This document shows positions 48,207-56,517 of a stretch of 64,000 nucleotides of DNA, in pieces. The notes under the pieces were generated by a model, which had not been told where the DNA came from, did not search any database, and saw nothing but the letters and a program-made list of their open reading frames with translations. Each line of letters begins with the position of its first letter. Positions within the stretch are counted from its first letter, which is position 1. A program made the position numbers and the translations under genes. The stretch is from DATKUK01 sp035530655 (GTDB lineage Bacteria > Planctomycetota > Phycisphaerae > UBA1845 > DATKUK01). The stretch is from contig DATKUK010000102.1 in assembly GCA_035530655.1 (NCBI GenBank), positions 62,001-126,000 on the forward strand. The letters are read 5' to 3'.

Positions 48207-48686
48207 ATGGCCTATAAGAAGTGGACCAAATCGGAAGAGCAACTGCTACCGGACGCGCGATACAGCAGCAAGCTGGTGTCGAAGTTTATCAACTGCCTGA
48301 TGGCCAAAGGCAAGAAGAGCGTGGCGACACGTGTCTTTTACGGTGCCATGGACATGGTCGAATCACGGGTGAAAGACGCGTCGCCGCTGGAAGTGTTCGA
48401 GGCGGCCGTCGACAACGTCAAGCCGCGCATCGAGGTCCGCTCCAAGCGCGTGGGCGGTTCGAACTATCAGGTGCCGACGCCCGTCAACAGGAAGCGTCAG
48501 ACGGCGTTGGCGATTCGTTGGATTCTTCAGGCCGCTCGCTCCAAGAAGGGCCGGCCTATGGCGCAGCGATTGGCCCAGGAATTCATGGACGCCCATCGAC
48601 AGGAAGGTGCGGCGATGTCCACGCGGGACAACGTCCATCGCATGGCCGACGCCAACAAGGCGTTTGCCCACTTCGCCTGGCGGTAA
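48207..48686 (+). CDS. rpsG: Ribosomal protein S7 (159 aa)
   Basis: Head protein that nucleates assembly of the 30S 3' domain. Motifs: DARYSSKLVSKFINCLMAKGKKSVA, VDNVKPRIEVRSKRVGGSNYQVP, RWILQAAR and KAFAHFAWR at the C-terminus. Length is normal. It is 38 bp from rpsL. The usual fusA and second tuf of the str operon do not follow; the next gene is an acetyltransferase, so the str operon is split here. Confidence 0.96.
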   Translation: MAYKKWTKSEEQLLPDARYSSKLVSKFINCLMAKGKKSVATRVFYGAMDMVESRVKDASPLEVFEAAVDNVKPRIEVRSKRVGGSNYQVPTPVNRKRQTALAIRWILQAARSKKGRPMAQRLAQEFMDAHRQEGAAMSTRDNVHRMADANKAFAHFAWR

Positions 48687-48789
48687 CCGGATAGTCTGCG
48701 CGATTCCATAGCACATGTGTGATAGGGGCGGGAGCACCGCTGAGGGGGTACCGTCGTTGGCCTGATTTTGTGGGGAGGGCGAACTATCC

Positions 48790-49926
48790 ATGGCGGAGTC
48801 CGATTCGGCTGAAGTGGACGTACAACTGACACCCGAGCTTCGCTATACCGAGAACGTGAGGGAACCTGCTCGCGGGCTGCCGGCGCGGCTTGTCCGGCTG
48901 TGGCGAAATGGCGCGGCCGAGGATGTCAGTCAGGCGACCCTTTTGTCTTTTGACATACGTTTTGGCCAGACGGCGATCGCGACGGAGGGATACCAGGGCG
49001 TCCAGACCCCACCGGAGCACAGGCAGCAGGGCTATGTCCGACACGTCATGGAGGAGTCGCTGTCGCGGGCGGGACAGCGGGTCGACGTGGCGTTTCTTTT
49101 CGGCATTGAACGGCTGTACGGGAAATTTGGGTTTGTCACGTGCCTGCCCGCCGCACATCTGGTGGTGCCGATCCGCCGCGTCGAGCAGGCCGAACCCCTG
49201 CGCAGCGAGAACGTACGACCAATGCGAGAGGGTGACCTGCCGGAGATGTTGAAGCTGTACAACCGTCAGCACGCCGGGCGTCCCTGGACGGTTCGACGGG
49301 GCGCAAATCACTGGGATCGCCTGCCGAAGCCTCAGATATGGCAAGCCGGCGGGGACGTGCGAGTGCTCGAAAAGGACGGTCGGCTGTGCGGATACATGGT
49401 CCTGCAAGCCGATTCCTACGGCTGGGACCGAGGGGCCGCGGTGTTGGAGATGACGGCCAAGGACGTGGGTTCAGCTCGTGGCTTGCTTGCGGCGGCTGGG
49501 GCTCGCTACTGGGAGCAGAGACGGGCCGAGTTCGAGGTGTACGAGCCTGCCGACAGTATCGTGGGGCGCGTGGCCCGACAGATGGGCTGCGACGTCAGAG
49601 CGACGTATCGACCCGACGGCGGCGGCATGGCTGCGATCCTCAACCGCGAGTCGCTGGTCGGGAAGTTGGAGCCCGAACTGGCGCGACGTGCCCAGGTGGG
49701 CCGGGTCAAGCCAACGGTGTCGGCCGTGCACGCACTGGCCGCCGGTAAGCTGTGTCCTGACGACGGGGTCCTACTCCGCCTGCTGCTGGGGTACTGGTCG
49801 TGGGTGGATGCGGCGGCGGCAGGCTTGGCGGCTCCCGCCAAGTGGCGAGACGCGTTCGCGGCATGGTTTCCGGGGGCGTGTGCAGCCTTGCCTTCGCCAT
49901 ACGCCCATCGCCTGGATCACTACTAA
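48790..49926 (+). CDS. Eis-like GNAT N-acetyltransferase (378 aa)
   Basis: Two consecutive GNAT-like segments and a C-terminal sterol-carrier-like region, the Eis architecture. The first GNAT part has GVQTPPEHRQQGYVRHVMEESL (acetyl-CoA loop, V-x-T-PE-xRxxG) and GIERLYGKFGF. The second GNAT part (about 135-255) includes VRPMREGDLPEMLKLYNR and CGYMVL. The C-terminal part ends in LDHY. Members acetylate amines such as aminoglycosides or protein lysines; the substrate here is unknown. GGGAGGG lies upstream of the ATG. It follows rpsG after 103 bp. Confidence 0.78.
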   Translation: MAESDSAEVDVQLTPELRYTENVREPARGLPARLVRLWRNGAAEDVSQATLLSFDIRFGQTAIATEGYQGVQTPPEHRQQGYVRHVMEESLSRAGQRVDVAFLFGIERLYGKFGFVTCLPAAHLVVPIRRVEQAEPLRSENVRPMREGDLPEMLKLYNRQHAGRPWTVRRGANHWDRLPKPQIWQAGGDVRVLEKDGRLCGYMVLQADSYGWDRGAAVLEMTAKDVGSARGLLAAAGARYWEQRRAEFEVYEPADSIVGRVARQMGCDVRATYRPDGGGMAAILNRESLVGKLEPELARRAQVGRVKPTVSAVHALAAGKLCPDDGVLLRLLLGYWSWVDAAAAGLAAPAKWRDAFAAWFPGACAALPSPYAHRLDHY

Positions 49927-49940
49927 GCGAAGGGGGCAGA

Positions 49941-49963
49941 CGCCCGCTCGCTCGGTGCGGGCG
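49941..49963. terminator. Possible stem-loop between convergent genes
   Basis: Stem CGCCCGC/GCGGGCG between the Eis-like gene end and the small minus-strand gene end. There is no T-run on either side, so confidence is low. Confidence 0.3.
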
Positions 49964-49994
49964 ACGCGTGCCGTCGCAGGGCGCAACAGTACAC

Positions 49995-50195
49995 TCAGTC
50001 GCCGGTTGGCGCGAAGCCGTACTTCTCTTGCAGTTGCATCCCGCCGCGGGATGACTTGGCGGCCGGAGGTGTATCGCTCTGATCTCCACCGACGGCAGAG
50101 CCGCTCGTCTCGCCACTGCCGCTGAAGCTGTAGACCAGTGCAGCGATGGCGACGAGGGCGGCGCACAAGATGATGACTTTCAGATTCTTGCTCAT
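49995..50195 (-). CDS. Small membrane-anchored protein, unknown (66 aa)
   Basis: ATG 50195 has GGGAG 9 bp upstream. MSKNLKVIILCAALVAIAALVYSFSG is a signal anchor; the rest is a Gly/Ser-rich linker and then RGGMQLQEKYGFAPTGD. No family is recognised. It is too short to judge further, but the start signal and anchor support it as a real gene. Confidence 0.6.
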   Translation of the reverse strand: MSKNLKVIILCAALVAIAALVYSFSGSGETSGSAVGGDQSDTPPAAKSSRGGMQLQEKYGFAPTGD

Positions 50196-50289
50196 GTGAA
50201 ATGGCTCCCGCATTGCGTGCGGTCCTGATACGGCGACGTCACGAATGGTACGTCAGAAAGGCGCCATGCGGAAGGCCAGTCGAGCAAGG

Positions 50290-50712
50290 TTATGCGAGGT
50301 AGGTCAGGAGAGGCTCGGCCGACCATGTCTTCCATGCGAGCAACTCGCCGTCGCTGCCCAGTCGGACCTCCAGGATGGGCTCGAATCCATCGGTCGGCTC
50401 GACGCGGATGACGAAACGGTCGTTGCGAATGGTCAGGTCGATGGTCACTCGCTCTGGCTGGCGCAGGGCCGGCCAGATGCGTCCGTGAGCGGCCAACAGG
50501 TTGCCGAGCAACTCGGCCACCGTTCCTTCGGCGACGGGGGCGCGGCCAGGCGCTGCAGGAGGAGTCAGGGCTCGGGTAAGATCGATCAACAGCGATCGGG
50601 TCTGTGCCCTGTCTTGGCGCGTAGCCGGGCCCCCGTGCGTCCGAAGGTGGGTGGTGTGGTCAACCATTGGTGCCATACTACTCAGCCTGGGTAAGGAGGA
50701 AGTTAGCTTCAT
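50290..50712 (-). CDS. Hypothetical protein (140 aa)
   Basis: Mixed alpha/beta composition with the C-terminal half RVTIDLTIRNDRFVIRVEPTDGFEPILEVRLGSDGELLAWKTWS, which looks like a beta-sheet. No signal peptide, membrane helix or known motif is seen. The start is uncertain: ATG 50712 is given, ATG 50667 would be shorter, and neither has a strong Shine-Dalgarno site. Confidence 0.5.
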   Translation of the reverse strand: MKLTSSLPRLSSMAPMVDHTTHLRTHGGPATRQDRAQTRSLLIDLTRALTPPAAPGRAPVAEGTVAELLGNLLAAHGRIWPALRQPERVTIDLTIRNDRFVIRVEPTDGFEPILEVRLGSDGELLAWKTWSAEPLLTYLA

Positions 50713-50832
50713 CGTTCTCTGCCCTGTTATACGCAACGGCGGGCCGGTGGGTTCAACGGGGGCAAAGAATGATGTAAAGCTCTTTGTGAAAAAGGCTTAG
50801 GATGCGCAGGGGATCGCGGTTTCGGCGAGCCA

Positions 50833-52353
50833 TCAAGGTCGAGTGGCCACCTTGGCGTCGGCAATAGCCGATTGGAGCCTATCGAGGGCCGGGAGGACCT
50901 GCTCGGGTCGAAGAGCTGCCGGAAGCTCACCCAGCATCGTCATCGCGAAGGTCGTCGAGCTGGCCCGGTTGAGCGAACCGTGCGTGCTGGCCGCACCGCC
51001 GATGAAGAAATCGAACGTCTTGGAGCCATGGGCATACCCGTCCCGAAGGCATACGAGCACATCGGGCGTCTGTCGGACCAAGCCATTGAACGCAAGCCAG
51101 AGACGATGCAGCGGGTCCGGGTACATATGCGTGACGGTGGCGTCGAACAGGACACGATCATCGACCCACCCGTCAGGGGACACACATGCCTGTGCCGCGA
51201 GGTTTTCGAGAACAGGCGCAAGTTGCAGCGGATCGCCACTTTCGATCTGATAGCGGTAGCGGCCATCGCGTTCAGCCACGCGTGCCAGGCCCTCGCCGTC
51301 ACGCACGACGATTTGCCCGCCCTGCGAATAGGCTACCAGTTCCACGCCGGGGTGCGTGAGGACGGCTTCGGCGACGGCTGGCGGATCGTTCGTTGACAGC
51401 GCGGCGTACGTGACCAGGCCGTATTCGACGACCACCACGTCCTTGGGGTCATCCAGTCGTTTTGTTGGATTGAAGCCGGCCTCGCGCAGGTGCCGCTTGA
51501 GCGAAATGCGCTCGCTACGGGCAAGATTATGCCCGTGATCGGCTAACAGGGTCAGTCTGACCTGACCTTTGCGGCGGTGCACGATCTGTTCGCACAAGCG
51601 ATCCACCGTCTCGAGATACTTGATTATGGCGTCGCGTCCGCCGCGGGTACCCAGGCCGGCGGTGCCCACGGTGTAGCCGAACGCCTGCCCGTGTTCGATA
51701 CGGCGAAACGCCCGGCTTAGTCCACGCAACTCGTGCTCAAAGACGGCCTGCGGGTTGAGGTAGGCGTTGGCGTCCCACCAGAAGCTGCACCGGTAGGCCA
51801 GGTTCGACGCCCACTTGGCGTTGGTGCCGCTTAGATAGACCGCATTGCCATCGCTGAGTTTGTTACTTGCACGATCGAAATACAGGGCCTCGCAGCCGAG
51901 GCAGCGCTCGCTGTCGAACACAAGCGAGAACGCCAGGTCGGTCATGCTGGGGAAACAACTGATCAGTTGCGCCGGAGGGTAGAACAGCCGAAAGCGTCCC
52001 CGTTGGTACGATTCACGAACCAGATCGAAGGGCACGCCGTCCAGCGCGATGACAAGGTGCGGGACGTCGCTGCCGGCGGCGTCGAGGCGAACGGTTTTGT
52101 CTGGCGCGACGTCGCCATTTTCGTCGAACCGTAGTTCGACGATGCGCCCGGCTGCGTCCGCGCCCTGCCAGTAGTCCGGGTGCCCATCACCATTGACATC
52201 ATAAACGAACAGGTCTTGCCCGGCGGCTTTGCAGGCCTTGCGGGATTGCAGTGGGAAGTCGACAACAGACTCACACCCACAAACCAGCAGTGCCACCAAC
52301 GCAAGGGCAATGGGGGAGGGTGCCAGGTAGGTGTGGCTTCTGCAGCATGTCAT
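50833..52353 (-). CDS. Lipoprotein with alkaline-phosphatase-superfamily-like features (506 aa)
   Basis: ATG 52353 has GGGAG 7 bp upstream. The N-terminus is a lipoprotein signal with lipobox LLVCGCES. An acidic DVNGDGHPDYW segment follows, EF-hand or dockerin-like, a possible calcium site. Segments VIALDGVPFDLVR, SMTDLAFSLVFD, LLADHGHN and ASTHGSLNRASSTTFAM fit the order of motifs in nucleotide pyrophosphatase/phosphodiesterase-type members of the alkaline phosphatase superfamily: metal Asp, nucleophile Ser/Thr, DHG, and a final H-G. The assignment is by pattern only, and the substrate is unknown. Confidence 0.6.
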   Translation of the reverse strand: MTCCRSHTYLAPSPIALALVALLVCGCESVVDFPLQSRKACKAAGQDLFVYDVNGDGHPDYWQGADAAGRIVELRFDENGDVAPDKTVRLDAAGSDVPHLVIALDGVPFDLVRESYQRGRFRLFYPPAQLISCFPSMTDLAFSLVFDSERCLGCEALYFDRASNKLSDGNAVYLSGTNAKWASNLAYRCSFWWDANAYLNPQAVFEHELRGLSRAFRRIEHGQAFGYTVGTAGLGTRGGRDAIIKYLETVDRLCEQIVHRRKGQVRLTLLADHGHNLARSERISLKRHLREAGFNPTKRLDDPKDVVVVEYGLVTYAALSTNDPPAVAEAVLTHPGVELVAYSQGGQIVVRDGEGLARVAERDGRYRYQIESGDPLQLAPVLENLAAQACVSPDGWVDDRVLFDATVTHMYPDPLHRLWLAFNGLVRQTPDVLVCLRDGYAHGSKTFDFFIGGAASTHGSLNRASSTTFAMTMLGELPAALRPEQVLPALDRLQSAIADAKVATRP

Positions 52354-52496
52354 GGCGTTTCTCCCGGGATGACCAACGAGCAAAGCGACGGCGAATCTAC
52401 GTCGGTGGCGTGTCGGCTGCAAGCGGGGCCGGTAGTTGTGAAGCATGCACCTCACAGAAGCCTGCCTGCACGATCCGGTAACGTGCTCCGGGCGAG

Positions 52497-53936
52497 TTAT
52501 CCTTGTCGGTCCTTTCCGGGTGGAAGCGTATTGAGGTATTCATGTATGGCCTTGGCGGCGATCTTGGCCTGCCCCATGGCCAGGATGACGGTGGCGGCGC
52601 CGCTGACGATGTCGCCTCCGGCGAACACGCCCGGTTTGCTGGTCTGCATGGTCTGGTCGTCGGCGACGATCGTGCCCCATCTGGAGACCTCCAGGCCCGA
52701 AGTCGTCTGAGGGACGAGCGGGTTGGGCCTGTTGCCGATGGCCATTACGACGGTGTCGACGTCGATGAAGAATTCCGATCCGTCAACGGGCAGGGGGCGG
52801 CGACGGCCCGACTCGTCCGGCTCGCCCAGTTTCATGCGCAGGCACTCGATGCCCACCACCCGCTTCTGATCGTCGCCCAGGATGCGCGTGGGGTTGGTCA
52901 GCAGCTCGAATCGAATGCCCTCCTGCTCGGCATGTTCGACTTCCTCGATGCGGGCGGGCATCTCAGCACGGCTGCGGCGGTACACGATCGTCACCCGGGC
53001 ACCCAGACGGCGAGCGGTGCGAGCGGCGTCCATCGCAACGTTGCCGCCGCCCACCACGACAACCGTCTTGCGTCGGATCGTAGGCGTGTCGTACTCGGGG
53101 AACAAATAGGCCTTCATCAAATTCGAGCGGGTCAGGTATTCATTCGCCGAATAGACACCGACCAGGTTTTCGCCGGGGATGTCCATGAACATCGGCAGCC
53201 CGGCGCCGGTTCCGATGAACACCGCGTCGAAGCCTTGGGCAAGCAGCTCGTCGACCGAGTCGAGCTTGCCGACGACGAAATCGGTTACCAGCTCGACGCC
53301 AAGCTGCGTGAGGTAGCTGACCTCGGCCTCGACGATCTCCTTGGGCAGGCGGAATTGGGGAATGCCGTACATCAAGACGCCACCGGGTTTGTGCAGGGCT
53401 TCAAAGATCGTGACCTTGTGGCCCAGCAGCACGAGATCGCCCGCGACGGTAAGGCCGGCGGGCCCGGCGCCAATGACGGCCACTTTGCGCCCCGTGGGCG
53501 GTGCGCACTTGGGCAGCCGAACGTCGCCGTGTGCCCGCTCGTAGTCGGCTACGAACCGCTCCAAGCGTCCGATGGCCACGGGCTCTCCCTTGACGCCCAG
53601 CACACAGACCTTTTCGCACTGATCCTCCTGGGGGCAGACGCGCCCGCAGATAGCGGGCAGGGCGTTCTCCTCCTTGATCTTGCGCGCCGCCTCCTTGAAT
53701 TTCCCCTCCTGAATCAGCTTGATAAACCCGGCAATATCAATGTTGACCGGGCAACCGGCCACGCACCGCGGCTTCTTGCATAGTAAGCAGCGGAGGGCTT
53801 CGGTTACGGCCAGTTGGGGTGTGTAGCCGTAGGGGACCTCGTCGAAGTTATCGATGCGCACCTCGGCTGGCTGCTTGGGCATGGGCTGCCGAGCGACCTT
53901 GGGGCGAGGCGGTTTCTTCGATGTCGAATCAGGCAT
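52497..53936 (-). CDS. NfnB/SudA-like NADPH-dependent oxidoreductase (479 aa)
   Basis: GltD-like flavoprotein. The N-terminal Fe-S domain has ALRCLLCKKPRCVAGCPVNI and ICGRVCPQEDQCEKVC, giving two [4Fe-4S] clusters as in Nfn. The first Rossmann fold has GAGPAGLTVA (FAD) and the second GGGNVAMDAARTA (NADPH). The C-terminus ends with GGDIVSGAATVILAMGQAKIAA. In NfnAB this subunit bifurcates electrons between NADH/ferredoxin and NADPH. ATG 53936 has GGAG at long spacing; a TTG 36 bp upstream is an alternative. It is the last gene of a five-gene operon. Confidence 0.88.
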   Translation of the reverse strand: MPDSTSKKPPRPKVARQPMPKQPAEVRIDNFDEVPYGYTPQLAVTEALRCLLCKKPRCVAGCPVNIDIAGFIKLIQEGKFKEAARKIKEENALPAICGRVCPQEDQCEKVCVLGVKGEPVAIGRLERFVADYERAHGDVRLPKCAPPTGRKVAVIGAGPAGLTVAGDLVLLGHKVTIFEALHKPGGVLMYGIPQFRLPKEIVEAEVSYLTQLGVELVTDFVVGKLDSVDELLAQGFDAVFIGTGAGLPMFMDIPGENLVGVYSANEYLTRSNLMKAYLFPEYDTPTIRRKTVVVVGGGNVAMDAARTARRLGARVTIVYRRSRAEMPARIEEVEHAEQEGIRFELLTNPTRILGDDQKRVVGIECLRMKLGEPDESGRRRPLPVDGSEFFIDVDTVVMAIGNRPNPLVPQTTSGLEVSRWGTIVADDQTMQTSKPGVFAGGDIVSGAATVILAMGQAKIAAKAIHEYLNTLPPGKDRQG

Positions 53937-53968
53937 GAGGGTCGCACGCTCCGGCTTTAACTCCCCGG

Positions 53969-54814
53969 TCAATGGTGATGATGCGGATGCAGCGGTGCAT
54001 CGGTCTGCCCGACGGCCTGGACCTCGTCACCGAGGTAGGCGGCCTGACGGTGAAAAAGTTCGTCCCAGCCCACTTGGTGCGCGTCGAAGAACGGCCCGTC
54101 GACACAAGCAAAACGCGTTTGCCCCGCCACGGTCACGCGGCAAGCACCGCACATGCCCGTACCGTCGACGATGATCGGGTTGAGGCACGCCCACGTCGGC
54201 ACGGCCGCGCTCTTTGTGGCTTCGGCGCAAAGCATCATCATGAACGGGCAGCCTATCGCCACGACGAAATCGATAGGTCGCTTCTCGGCGAGCATGTCGC
54301 TCAGCACGTCACAGGCGTGGCCTTTGCGGTCTTGCGATCCGTCGATCGTCGCACAGAGCAGCTCGTCGGCGACTTCCGCAAGACGATCCTGCTGGTAGAA
54401 CAGATAGTGGCTGCGGGCCTCCAAGACGCAGACGACGCGATTGCCGGCCTGCTTCATGGCGCGGGCGATGGGGTAGATCGCCGCCAGCCCGTAGCAGCCG
54501 CCTGCACACACCACCGTGCCGTGCTTGCCGATCGGGAAAGGGCACCCCAGCGGACCGATCAGGTGGGCCAAATGGTCGCCGGCCTGGAGCATGGCAATCT
54601 TGCGGCTGGATCGGCCGACCTCGAAAACCGGCACCGTGAGCGAGCCGGCCTGTGCATCCCAGTCAGCCAGGCTGAGCGGCACGCGCTCGGAGCGGTCGTC
54701 GACCATAACGATGACGAACTGGCCGGGCTGGCACTTGGCCGCGACTTTAGGTGCCTCGATCGTGACCAGGTGTGTGTTCGGCACGGGCTCAGTTTTTTCG
54801 ACTATCCGAAACAC
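53969..54814 (-). CDS. NfnA/SudB-like FAD/NAD-binding subunit with [2Fe-2S] site (281 aa)
   Basis: Ferredoxin-NADP reductase-type protein: RVPLSLADWDAQAGSLTV (FAD domain), GPLGCPFPIG, CAGGCYGLAAIYPI (NAD-binding start), and the C-terminal [2Fe-2S] cluster DGTGMCGACRVTVAGQTRFACVDGPFFDAHQVG. This matches NfnA, SudB or DHODB electron-transfer subunits. The protein ends HPHHHH, a natural histidine tail. It lies 5 bp after the NuoG-like gene and just before NfnB, so it forms the transhydrogenase part of the operon. Confidence 0.88.
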   Translation of the reverse strand: MFRIVEKTEPVPNTHLVTIEAPKVAAKCQPGQFVIVMVDDRSERVPLSLADWDAQAGSLTVPVFEVGRSSRKIAMLQAGDHLAHLIGPLGCPFPIGKHGTVVCAGGCYGLAAIYPIARAMKQAGNRVVCVLEARSHYLFYQQDRLAEVADELLCATIDGSQDRKGHACDVLSDMLAEKRPIDFVVAIGCPFMMMLCAEATKSAAVPTWACLNPIIVDGTGMCGACRVTVAGQTRFACVDGPFFDAHQVGWDELFHRQAAYLGDEVQAVGQTDAPLHPHHHH

Positions 54815-54819
54815 AGTGG

Positions 54820-56517
54820 TCAGTCTCCTGAGACGTCAGCGGATCCCGACTGCCTGGTGATCAACTCTTCAAGTTGGGCCAGCCCCTTAACGTATCGACC
54901 AATGCGGTGCCCGCGGAAGTATTTGGGCAGCGCAGACAGATCGTGGGCCGGATCGGTTTGCTCCGCGGGTTCGTCGACCGATCGGATTGAGACAGTCGTT
55001 TCGACGGCGGCGCTCACCTGCTCCAGCGATTCGTAGGCTAGGTTGTCCTCGCCCAGCGCTCGGGCGAGGTCGGCGGCGATCTTCCACTCCGGTCTTGCCT
55101 CACCGGGTGGGGGGGCTACGGCTTGCCGCTTTTTTACCACCCCGTCACGGTCGACGAACGTGCCGCCGGCTTCGATGAATACCGTCGTGGGCAGGAGAAT
55201 GTCAGCCGCTTCACTGACGGGCGACGGGTAGCAGTCCTGAACGATCAGCAGATCGAGGTTGTCGAGCACGGTCGGTTCGACCGCGGCTGTCGCTGTATAG
55301 GCCGCCTTGATCCGGCCGTTGCGTATCTGCTCGGCGAGGGCGGGCAGCGCCGTTTCCGGTCGGGCGTTGTGAGGCGCAACGAAGAATCGAGCGCCGTCGA
55401 GCCCATGCTCGGCAAGAGCGCATAGCAGGTACTGCGCTTCGAGGCTGCTCGAAGCGTCGACTACGACAGCCGTCTGTGATCCTTTGTACTGGGATAATCG
55501 TGCGGCGGCGGCACGAACAGCGTCGTCCCAGCTCGCGCGGCGCCACAAGCCATCCCGCTTCATCCGGGGATGGGCAAGCCGGCTCGTTCCGGCGGCGAAC
55601 TCGGCCACGGCGAATCGGCCCAGCGCACACAACGGCCGCGATGTCGGGTCTTCGCCCGGGACCGACCCGGTGCCTATCGCGCGATCGCCGCGCAGACGTA
55701 CGGCGATGGGACAGCCGATCGGGCAAAAGGCGCAGTAGGTCTGCTCGGTGCGTTCCGGCGCGCCTCGCCACTTGGCATAACGGTCGCTCAGTGCGCCGGT
55801 AGAGCATGTGTCGATGCACGCGCCGCAGAAACGACATTGCAGATCGGCGTGGGGCAGGTCGGATGGACCGGCGATTCGCGTGCGCCCGCCGCGGTCGACA
55901 AATTCAACGGCAGCCGTGCCATGCACGTCGCGGCACGTTCGCACGCAGCGCCCACACAGCACGCACAGGTTGTAGTCGCGATCGATGAACGGCTCGGACC
56001 GTTCGAGCGGTCGGCCCTGGTAGCTCGGCGGGAAGGTCAGCTCGGTGAGACCGAGTCGCTCGGCCAGCTTGCGGATATCACATATGTCCTTGTTGGTGCA
56101 GAAGTTACAGCCGGTAGTGCGACCCGCCTTGGTCGGACTGTAGCGGTATTTCAGACACAGCTCCTGCTTGTCACACACCAGGCACGCCGTCGGGTGGTTC
56201 AGCAGCAGCAACTCGAGCAGGGCCCGGCGAAGCTTGTTGATTTGCTCGGTCTCGGTTCGGACCACCATGCCGTCGGCAACGGGCGTGGTGCAGGAAGTCG
56301 GCAGACCGTTTACTCCCTCAATCTCCACAATGCAGAGTCTGCAGGAGCCGATCGGCCCGATCTCGGCGTGGTAGCAGACGTGTGGAATATCGACCCCGTT
56401 AGCCAAAGCGGCTTCGAGCACGGTCTGGCCGGCGCGCGCGCGGACCTGTCGACCATCCATTGTGATGGTCACGGCCTGCGCCGTTTGCGGGCTGGCTTGA
56501 CTGCTCGTGTCGGTCAT
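54820..56517 (-). CDS. Truncated NuoG-like iron-sulfur protein (565 aa)
   Basis: N-terminal [2Fe-2S] ferredoxin (HVCYHAEIGPIGSCRLCIVEI), then a His/Cys cluster motif (NHPTACLVCDKQELC), then two [4Fe-4S] motifs (YNLCVLCGRCVRTC and CRFCGACIDTC), then the [4Fe-4S] motif of molybdopterin-type oxidoreductases (YCAFCPIGCPI with a distant Cys). The remaining 270 residues retain only part of a molybdopterin fold. It has no H-cluster motif (TSCCP), so it is not a hydrogenase. The role is probably an electron-wire subunit. It starts in a 4-bp overlap with the NuoF-like gene. Confidence 0.85.
   Translation of the reverse strand: MTDTSSQASPQTAQAVTITMDGRQVRARAGQTVLEAALANGVDIPHVCYHAEIGPIGSCRLCIVEIEGVNGLPTSCTTPVADGMVVRTETEQINKLRRALLELLLLNHPTACLVCDKQELCLKYRYSPTKAGRTTGCNFCTNKDICDIRKLAERLGLTELTFPPSYQGRPLERSEPFIDRDYNLCVLCGRCVRTCRDVHGTAAVEFVDRGGRTRIAGPSDLPHADLQCRFCGACIDTCSTGALSDRYAKWRGAPERTEQTYCAFCPIGCPIAVRLRGDRAIGTGSVPGEDPTSRPLCALGRFAVAEFAAGTSRLAHPRMKRDGLWRRASWDDAVRAAAARLSQYKGSQTAVVVDASSSLEAQYLLCALAEHGLDGARFFVAPHNARPETALPALAEQIRNGRIKAAYTATAAVEPTVLDNLDLLIVQDCYPSPVSEAADILLPTTVFIEAGGTFVDRDGVVKKRQAVAPPPGEARPEWKIAADLARALGEDNLAYESLEQVSAAVETTVSIRSVDEPAEQTDPAHDLSALPKYFRGHRIGRYVKGLAQLEELITRQSGSADVSGD

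Noticed and set aside
50501..50800. Plus-strand open frame near GGAGG at about 50695
   Set aside because: The Shine-Dalgarno-like sequence has no start codon at proper spacing in that frame, and the minus-strand frame looks more protein-like.
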